In this document: piece after piece, positions 55,631 through 64,000 of the stretch
Layout: each line of letters opens with the position of its first letter
Position numbering within the stretch: position 1 is the stretch's first letter
Assembly (NCBI GenBank): GCA_023105745.1
Contig: JALGQZ010000007.1
Location: forward strand, 5,129,592 to 5,193,591
Length of the DNA stretch: 64,000 bases
Source of the DNA: Austropuccinia psidii
Lineage: Eukaryota > Basidiomycota > Pucciniomycetes > Pucciniales > Sphaerophragmiaceae
Direction: 5' to 3'
Program-made: the position numbers and the translations under genes
Notes under the pieces: generated by a model
What the model saw: the letters and a program-made list of their open reading frames with translations, nothing else
The model's database searches: none
Told to the model about the DNA's origin: nothing

Positions 55631-58133
55631 GGTCAACATGCGGAAGGTACCTTTCAAGATCCTCTTTGACCCTAATTGTATTGCTATTCTAAAATCCTTC
55701 CTTATGGAAATGCCATTTTCCAAACACCAATAGGTCCAAGAAAAGAAAAAATCATTAACTGCGTGAGCCTTACTGATATTATATAATTTGTGTATGACCA
55801 AGTTGATCACACCTGTGCACCCTGGCACAGGTTCACAATTATGAACACCATGAGCTGGATCAAACTCCTTCAATATTTCCTGAATGAAAATGTGCAATAG
55901 AGTATTATTTCTAAGGGAGACAGTGATACAGTCCAACTCATATTGTCTATATTCTGACATATTTAGCAAGTTGTTGCATCTTCAAGAAATAATAATCAGA
56001 TTGTATTACACCTGCCCAAATTATTCACAAAATGTTAATTTGTAACGGTGCTATACATTTATATTACTAAGTTATTGCAGAGCATCAGCATTCGGCCTAA
56101 TAACTGGCATGTCAAGTATTTTGAGGGCGCTAGTCTGCATCTTACTACAGCCTTTGAGCCAATCTTGATCAAATACCTGAAATGATAAGCCTTCCAGAAT
56201 ATCACCATCATCTGTCGATCATAATTCTGGCAATCTATCAATAGTTTTTTTACCCTTTTTTTTAATGCGATTACAAAACTCCATGTCTCGATCCATTTTT
56301 AATACCAATTCATTAAATAACTGGGAGCGCCAGCGTAATCCCACTTTGCGGTAAACTTGATGGCAATTTTCCAGTACCTCCTCAGTATCTGAACATACTC
56401 GAGGGTCATTGAATTTTGATGCTAGAATGGGAAATTTAGCCGTATCACACCATTCACGACGGCGCTCACAGGTCTGCACATAATCAAGTAGATCATCATC
56501 AGTCTTTGCTCACAATGAAGAAGAGATACATTAACTAACCCTTTGACAAATCTTTGTGAGCTTGTGATTCTCCTTCTTTTTAACCAAATACTCGGCATCC
56601 TTTTGAATAGACTTCCATTCTCTTTTCAAATAAGTGAAATATTGCTCCAGTAAAGCCACCACAACCCCATAGTTATTATGATCCTTGTTCCAACAGTAAT
56701 GATGATACTCGGTGATGACCAGTGCAAGACAGAATGTACGGTAAAACACCATAGACATCAGCTCATTGAACAGATGTTGCCATGAGCTCTCCCAGTCCCA
56801 AGTGAATTGCTTTAGTCCTAGCTTGTGGAGCTCATTTTCGCAGTAGCTTTGGAAACCCTGAGACTGATCCTGTGCTTATGGCTCATTGAAAACATCCTCA
56901 GGGACATATCCGAGATGATCAGCCACTTGAATTGCAATTTCACGCTCTTCTGTGCTTGGTGGTGCTGGTAGTGAGGAAAAATCCTTATCCCTAACTTTGA
57001 GTAGGAACAGGCAATGTGCATGTACTGCTGATCTCATTCCATGGACATTCTCTGGAAGTTCTGCTTTCAGCCATTTTTGTTGCTCCTTCTGGCTTGCACG
57101 TTTTGCCACATTGTGAGCTTTACGAGCCTGGTTCCTTTGCTGTCTGACCTCGGATTATTCAAGCATACTCTGGGCAAGGGGCATTTGAGGATGGGTGAAC
57201 TCATTATTTGAATGAGTGCCATGCTCATGCGCCATGAAATTGTCCCTCCTTGATTCATCATTTGTTTCCATTTGAGTCGGAGACATGTTCTCATCCTCAT
57301 CATCCACCATTTTTTCTCTTGATGAACTGGCATGAGCTGTTCTTGGTTTGGAGGCATATGGATGATGACGTCCAGTGACTTTCCCTTTATGGACCAGAGG
57401 TGAAGATGCATAAAGTTCATCACCTGCCATGCACATCATCAGTTAACACATCAAAAAATTAATGAAGACTGGTCATACTCATGATCTTCAATTGGCTCCT
57501 GAGATTGGACTGACTTGCCTTTAGGTGCCATATCTAACCCATGAAACAAAAATATCAAATTGTGAAAAAGGTTATACTCCAAAATTAAAATGACTTACTA
57601 TGATGAAGCGTCAATCCTGGATTTCCCTCCAACAGACCACTCCAAGTTACATTCTCCAATGGTCTTTTTTGTTACCCCCCATCCACGCGCCTTTCATTAC
57701 CCACATGAACCTGAGATCCTGATGGAATATTGAGGGTTGGCTGTTTACTTTGGCCAAAGGGATCCTGGGATGCGACTGGATTCCGACCGGGATTAAGGAG
57801 GAACTCACGTGGAAATTTTGATTGGGGATTAGTGTGTGATGAGATTTGAGGTGTGCCTTCTGGCCCCTGAGACACATGCGTTTGTGTATTAGTGGGATTC
57901 GGGGGAATTGGAGTGACGGAAATATTTGGGATTGACCAAGTGCTTGAAGTTGGAGCCTTTGGATTGCCCACATCAATGTTAAGACCTGATACATTCATTG
58001 AGGATGCGATAGGGGTTGTGAGAGGAAGGTTGGGACTCAATGGTGACTGTGTTTGAACATATTCTATGCTAGATTCACTATCTGAGTCATGAACAGAACC
58101 TGAACGAGATTTATGTGACTTGGAAGATGACAT
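55619..58133 (-). pseudogene. Rust-specific multi-exon gene, broken
   Basis: The start is the ATG at 58133 (MSSSKSHKSRSGSVHDSDSE), a Ser/Pro-rich N-terminus to about 57672. Further exons at 57439-56540 share one frame and give ASQKEQQKWLKAELPENVHG, DFSSLPAPPSTEEREIAIQV, FTWDWESSWQHLFNELMSMV and EYHHYCWNKDHNNYG. There are in-frame TAA codons near 57155 and 56876. A GT-AG intron (56539-56474, 66 bp) leads to CERRREWCDTAKFP and a Lys-rich helix. The last open piece (55969-55619) has EYRQYELDCITVSLRNNTLL and meets the helicase tail to tail. I recognise the family from rust genomes, beside transposase genes, but know no function. Confidence 0.6.
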
Positions 58134-59094
58134 AAGGGCCAAAAAAGTACAGTAATATTTTTAACTAGATAAAGCACCTCAGTATTATGATAAAATAGAG
58201 TTATATGAGATGAAATCTTTTCAAATTTAGAATAGAGAAATTCTATTAATAGTTGGAACTAAGTGTTGCGTGGAATTCCAATAAGCCTCTCTTTAGGAGA
58301 ATCCTCCCTGCCTCCTCTTGAGCTTCTCCGCTTTTGTCAGAAACCACCCAGCACGGCCTACCACCATATAATGTAATATTCCCTTGATCTCAAAGGGGAC
58401 CCATCATCCATAAGTAATCACATTCGCTAACATTTCCGCCTCCCCATTGTCACATTTTGTGAATTATCCAAACTGCCAATATATGCATTGAAATTCCACA
58501 GCATTGTACATCTGTAAAGGGGTATATTCATGAAGGATTTACCCACAAAAGAGACATCACCTTTTCAAGAAAGGCGAGAAAATCCAAATCACATTCCAAC
58601 CAATTAAAAGCCTGCTGCACTCAAACCAAATACCAAGACTTTAGCTGCACTCCAACCCCTTATGTAATAGAGTTATATCGTTATGTCTGTAATAAGGTCT
58701 AAGCCATGTACGATCGCGTGCCAGCGAGCATGGCTTGAATGTCAATCCCCTCAAATCAATGTTGACACATCCCTATTGGAACACCCCTCAAGGGTCAAAA
58801 CCGCAGTATCGCCATGTGTAAATCAAATAGAATATGTATGAGCATTGAGCAGCATGGCATTTTACCCAATTAAACTCCTAACCAATTCCGCCATCCAGAT
58901 GAGACATGTTACACTCCATCAGCTGCAGCTCACGCACCATTACAAATGGGATAAAATTCTCAGCTGGCTCAAATAATCTCCCCCTTCATAAATAATCACT
59001 CAATTTTTTTGCCAATTAATAACACTCCTAAACACTTTCACATCAGCCATAGATATTTATACACAAACCAACCGTACTCCCAATTCCTGCAACA
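58134..59094. promoter_or_regulatory. Divergent intergenic region between the rust gene and the transposase
   Basis: About 960 bp separate the two divergent starts and contain no ORF of note. It should hold both promoters. I see pyrimidine-rich stretches before 59095 (CTCCCAATTCCTGCAACA) but no decisive TATA or repeat motif. Confidence 0.4.
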
Positions 59095-61758
59095 ATGACA
59101 ACCCGCCGCTATTCCTCAATGCGTATATGCATGTGTCAACACTGCTCAACTCAAACACACTCTTCCCGTGAGGGTGATAGGCCTGGAGTTGCCTTCACAC
59201 CTTTCCAATATAAAAAGCACCTTAAAAAGCTCAAATCAACCATTGCACCCAAATCTCTTCAAAAATCCCTACTTCTGCATCAGGATCTGAGTGCCCACGA
59301 CTTCTATTGGATCAAATATTCCCAGCTGATTATTCACCATGGGCCCAAAGCACCTTCTCCACACCACCGGGGCTCAATTCAACTGCACAGAAACCATACA
59401 GCAGCAGTGAAACCCTTCCCCCACAAGACCTTGGAATGATAATATGTGCCATTCTATCATTAAGGTATAATATACCCCGCAGGGCTTCACGCATTCTCAA
59501 ACCCGCCCTAAACCTGCTGATCAAGTCCAGCATCTCAAGCTCCAGTGGTCCCCCCACTCCTGCATTCCATATACCTCAAGATCTGAGTACCATATTTGAA
59601 CATCTCCAATTGGAACCAGTGATTCAAAACTATATCTGTTGTCCTCAATGTTTCTCTCTTAATGGCCTTACTGAATCAGTCACAACTGACCAACCCCACT
59701 GTCAACGCCATAATGACCCAAATGATCATGATCCCCCTTGCACACAATCATTAGGCAAATTCATCTATTCATTTGAACCCCGCACCCAAAACAAAACCAA
59801 CATGAAGCAAAAATTTATCCCAACAAAACATTTCATTTACCAACCATTCAAAAATTGGCTTGCCAGATTTCTGCAGCGGGCTGGAATTATGGAAATTCTG
59901 CATCAACATCAACAATCCCAAACTCCCAAAGGTTCCTCAAAATGTGAAGTCTGGGATGGATTGGTCTGGAGACGCTTCACTGGCACTAGAAATATCAACG
60001 ACCCCCCATTCATGTCCATTCCTGGTGCATTGGCCTTCTCCATTTATGTGGACTGGTTTAATGCACATGGAAAGTCCACCCGGTTGGCCAGCATTGGACC
60101 TATCATGCTTATTTGTCTTAATCTCCCCCCAAGTGAAAGATTGAAGCCAGAGAATGTCTATGTTGCAAGAATCATCCCTGGTTCAAAGGAGCCAACTTCC
60201 CTTCAATTGAATTATTTATTAATGCCACTCATCAACGAGCTCAAAGAGTTATGGCAAGGTTACCATTTTTCACCCACCTCAACAGGTCCTTCAGGATCCT
60301 TTACCCGTGTTGCCATTCTCACAGCCATTGCGGATGTGGTTGCCATGCGCAAGCTTACTGGATTTATTTCCCATTCAGGCAACCACTTTTGTAATTTTTG
60401 CACCATTCACAAAGATCAAATTGAAGAAATTGGTCCTCAATTTCACTACACACGCTCATATCAAAGTCATAAATCAACCATTTCCAAATGGCTTCGGGCA
60501 ACCCTAAAACAAAGACAGGCAATTTTCCCTGATTATGGAGTGTGATATTCAATTTTAGAAGACCTTCCGTATTGGGATGCAACCAGAATGGTTAATCTTG
60601 ACATAATGCATAATTTAAGACTTGGAATTTGGAAGGATCATGCAACTTTCAAATTGTTCATTCAAGAGTCCACATCAAAAATTTACCTCAGGTCCTGCAG
60701 GAAATCCAATGACACCAACAGTTCAGACTCAGATTCCATGACCTCCAACAGCTCTCTTGATAAAATCACATTGAGAGAGGCCCGCTCCCTGAGAAGAGAT
60801 GCAGCAAAAATAATCCATGAGCCACTCCCCACTACTTCCACCCGAAAAAACTACTTCCCAATTCCCACCCCTCACATGGAACATCCATCTAGTGGTTCTG
60901 CAGAGATTCCTTCATTTGATGCCGATTACATCCCCACTTCAGAAATCCCCTCTGAATTGGATATCACTGCACTGAGTGATCACCAGATCAAGGGTGAGGC
61001 TCTGGAGCATCTCCGACAAATCATATCTGAGACAATAATCCCCTCATCATGGGTTCCCCCTCTCATGGTAGCTTAAAAGCCGCTGAATGGGCTCTCTTAT
61101 ATAAGGTCTATATTCAATTTTTAATGCTCAGTCAACAGATGTCATTAGATGTACACCAATCCGCGAACATTCAAAGAAGAATGGGTAAGTCAGAAGAGCT
61201 TTCAAGTGAACTAACCAAGGATACATTCCATTTGATTAGTGCTATCAACATTGCCACAAGTTGGACTGTTTCAATAGATGATGCAACTGCATTTGCTGAA
61301 TATTGGAAAAAATTCCGCCTTTCCAATCAACTCCTGTTCCCAAAACAGAAAAGTAAACCAAATCATCATTTTGCTGATCATATTCTGGAACTCTTCTAAC
61401 GTTGGGGCCCAGCACAAGCCTCAGCCACATGGGGTTATGAGCGCTTGATTGGAGTATTTGAAAAAATTCCAACAAATAACGAAATATGTACGTCAATTAA
61501 TAAGATCAATATATTCACATTGATTAAACACCCGAACTGAATAAGACTAACTTCTTGCAACTCTGAATAGATGATATAGATAAAACCTTACTTCAACATA
61601 TCTGTCGATGTTCCAACCTTTCCGTTCTCCTGAAATCCCCATCTGTGCCATGTGAAATAAAACAGCTTTTTGAATCACAGCCACCTGCCCTGTTCAATGA
61701 CCATAAATATAACAAACCATCCAGTAATGACCAAGAAAATTATGATTGCATGGTTTAG
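59095..61758 (+). pseudogene. Plavaka/CACTA-like transposase, nearly complete but broken
   Basis: The ATG at 59095 opens MTTRRYSSMRICMCQHCSTQ, a cysteine-rich start shared with the gene at 6219. After a frame change near 59300 the main frame to 61076 has ICCPQCFSLNGLTE, FSIYVDWFNAHGKSTR, SIGPIMLICLNLPPSERLKP, ENVYVARIIPGSKEP and FISHSGNHFCNFCTIHKDQ. A TGA at 60543 interrupts GV-YSILEDLPYWDATRM, then comes LDIMHNLRLGIWKDH. A frameshift near 61045 leads to GSLKAAEWALLYK and KPNHHFADHILELF, then a TAA and RWGPAQ with YERLIGVFEKIPTNN. An intron at 61488-61570 (83 bp) leads to DIDKTLLQHICRC. The blocks follow the order of Plavaka transposases of basidiomycetes. Confidence 0.8.
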
Positions 61759-61792
61759 TACTTACAGAATTTTCATGCAAAAAGGGAAATAG

Positions 61793-63818
61793 TGTGAGCC
61801 TTTGAGATATGACCACATACCCAATAAGGTCACAAAATTAATAAAAATAATTATACCTTTAGTATAATTATATTAAAATTAATTAGAATAATTATACAGT
61901 AAAAATAATTACTTGAATATACAAAAAAAACCATAAATTGGTACAAAAATTGGTTTAACTTAGAAACCAATGAGCCAACATGTGAAATAAATTATACCAT
62001 TGGATTCCAAATGGTAAAAGACACATATACCATTTTTATGGCATATCTGTAAAGTCAATATTTAAGGAATTATAAGGTATAATACCTTATAAAAACCATA
62101 AAACCTTATTTATCTCAGAAACTAATGAAGCAACATGTGAAATAAATTGTACCAGTGGATTCCCCACAAAAATTCACACATAAAACAATTAATAAGCTAA
62201 TTCTCCAAATCAATACTTAAGGAATTATCCTGAATATATGCACTTTTTTGGTCAACGCATATATTCAAGGATCATAGCTAATATCTTCTAAACTATACAT
62301 GCTAGAATGATGAACCAAAAATAAAGTTACCACGTAATTACTGTAAGAATACAGATATGAACTTTATTTTGCTAATTATAAACAAGGTTAAGACTTATAA
62401 GGAAATATTGATAAAAATCAACAGAGCTGTTGACCACTTTGTTGTGAAAGTGGTCCAAACTTAAAAAAAAGTATACAGTTGGATTCTACTAGTTCATTCG
62501 TGAAGAATGATGTAATTTTTATTATTAAATTCAGGGTACAACCCCCTGAAATCAAGGTTTGAAGTTTAAAATATTGAATTTCAACAGAAAAGATGAGTTA
62601 CAAGAAAAATCATCAAAATTAGAGTTTTGATGATGTAATGAAAAGCTCTTGGCAGCATAATAAGGTTATGTCAGGCTATCAGAATTCACTCTCTGAATTA
62701 CTGTAGCGTGAAAATCTTAAAAGTTATTGAAGATCAAAGTTTGAGCTTAAATTGAGCGGTTATGATCACATACTGTAACCTTAAATTGAGTTTAACAGTC
62801 TTAAGAGTGATAAAATTGGTGAATACTATTAGTTTATGATTAAAACTAATAAAATCCACGAAATTTGGGGTTCTGCCAAGCCTCTGATGTCATCACACTT
62901 AGAGTTATAGTGATAACTCTAAATAATGGTGCAATAATGATGTAATATGGTTTGATCATGATGTAATCACCCTCAAACCTTAAAATATTGATCAATTCCA
63001 GTGGATATGATGAGTACACGTCTACTAGAAGCCTGTTGGACTCTAGGAGGGAGGTATTTACTATAAATAGAGCTCTTTTTACTCTATTTTCCCCTCAGAC
63101 GCATCAAAAACATTAAATCAATTAAATGAAAGGTAATTTCTTTATTCTTTATATATAAAACTCTTATATTGTTAAATACCAAAGATCATCTTATTATTAA
63201 TCACTGCTTTTAAGTTATTAAATCAATTCTTTAATTGTTTTTGTCATAAATCTCTCTAAAAACTCATTTCCACGTAAAATCAAGAAATTTAGTAAATTTT
63301 CTTTATTTTTTATTGTAAATACAATTTGAAAAGGTTGTATTATATTCTTTTGGCGTAAAATATCTCAAAATTATTATTTTAAGTGTTAAAAGTAGGTTAT
63401 TTCATCTCATTATAATAATTTCTCTCTTATTATTACTCTTAATAATTCTTAATTAATATAAATAGTATTTATATTAATATATAACTCTAATATTGGTAAT
63501 ATTATTGTTATTAATTGTTTTTTATTTATAAAAAACAATTTTTCACGCCTTTATTATTTGTTGGTAACAATAATAAAGAGCTTTATAATATATTAATTAT
63601 TTTATATTAATATATTATTTATAATATTATAATTTCATATAATATTAATTATATTATTATATTTATTTAATAATATAATATTTTTACGCCATAATAATAA
63701 TATTTCTTTATTATTATTATTATTTTAATCTTATTTATTTCAATTATAAGGACATTCAGAGTACAATAAGTAACAAATTAGTAATTTATTACTTATTGTT
63801 TCATAGTCAAACCTTACA
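61793..63818 (+). repeat. Family B LTR, probably the 5' LTR of a further element
   Basis: This 2026-bp LTR runs from TGTGAGCCTTTGAG to CAAACCTTACA and is the same length as the LTR at 40236. It is followed by the primer-binding sequence and leader rather than host DNA, so it is a 5' LTR of an element that continues beyond 64000. Confidence 0.9.
63062..63070 (+). promoter_or_regulatory. Probable TATA box of the third family B LTR
   Basis: TATAAATAG occurs in the same conserved context as at 41505 and 50137, followed by AGCTCTTTTTACTC. It is probably the promoter for the element entering from this LTR. Confidence 0.6.
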
Positions 63819-64000
63819 TTTGGGGGCCTGGCCGTGAGATTTACTTAAAAGACCTTTTAAAAAGATTCAAATTGGGTTTATCCAATAATAAATTAAATTT
63901 ATAATCATAAATTATATAATAATTTTATATTTTATTGATTTTAAAAGCTATTGAGGCATTTGGAAAGCAATTGTACTGTCTTACACGTGGTTTTTCACAT
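63819..64000 (+). other. Primer-binding site and leader of a family B element (window end)
   Basis: TTTGGGGGCCTGGCCGTG (63819-63836) follows the LTR, then a leader matching 42280-42450 with small differences. Its gag would start about 570 bp past the window edge. Confidence 0.8.

Noticed and set aside
1..64000. tRNA, rRNA or host housekeeping genes
   Set aside because: I looked for tRNA-like cloverleaf blocks and conserved rRNA stretches by eye and saw none; all recognisable proteins are element-encoded or element-associated.

Overview
This 64 kb window looks like repeat-rich, low-gene-density chromatin from a rust fungus (Basidiomycota, Pucciniales). Several protein families match, from memory and without a database search, families I associate with the myrtle rust Austropuccinia psidii; that species assignment is inference. 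Short GT-AG introns (58-85 bp), a Plavaka/CACTA-like transposase, a Tad-like LINE and long-LTR Ty3 chromoviruses all fit a basidiomycete. I found no tRNA, no rRNA and no ordinary housekeeping gene. Almost everything is a transposable element or its debris, mostly carrying in-frame stops.

Layout. 1-5977: the end of a 762-bp-type LTR, a 165-bp hairpin-rich tandem repeat (5 copies), then a decayed minus-strand Ty1/copia element inserted in that array. 6219-7368: the 5' half of a Plavaka-like transposase. 7372-11942: an LTR fragment and the 3' half of a Ty3 element (family D) with its LTR. 11943-15463: gag and 5' LTR of a minus-strand Ty3 family A element. 15464-16660: a decayed minus-strand Ty3 integrase. 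16717-23421: a minus-strand Ty3 family B remnant split by a 2.2-kb solo LTR with a 5-bp target duplication. 23860-24471: twelve copies of a 51-bp minisatellite. 25554-26740: a LINE fragment. 27541-37924: a long Ty3 family A element whose reverse transcriptase is split by a 762-bp solo LTR. 37925-39783: a broken, intron-containing rust-specific gene. 40236-50872: a Ty3 family B element with five internal in-frame stops. 50873-61792: a more GC-rich block with a SNF2 helicase pseudogene, a rust-specific minus-strand gene and a divergent Plavaka-like transposase. 61793-64000: the 5' LTR and leader of another family B element running off the window.

The most interesting signal is at the start of gag in the Ty3 families. 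In families A and B, and in the minus-strand A relic, the gag start codon lies inside a predicted intron, 11-20 nt before its 3' splice site. Splicing would remove the gag ATG and join an upstream exon to a second reading frame (+1 relative to gag) that is open for up to about 245 codons. That second frame encodes a basic, helical-looking protein sharing a QIHQ...GWNP signature between the families. This suggests a splice switch between Gag-Pol and an accessory protein encoded by overlapping frames.

A second theme is the association of DNA-transposon genes with hairpin-forming repeats: the 165-bp satellite beside the first transposase, and a cluster of palindromes plus GCTCAG/CTGAGC words on the outer side of the SNF2/Plavaka block. 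These could be subterminal transposase-binding regions.
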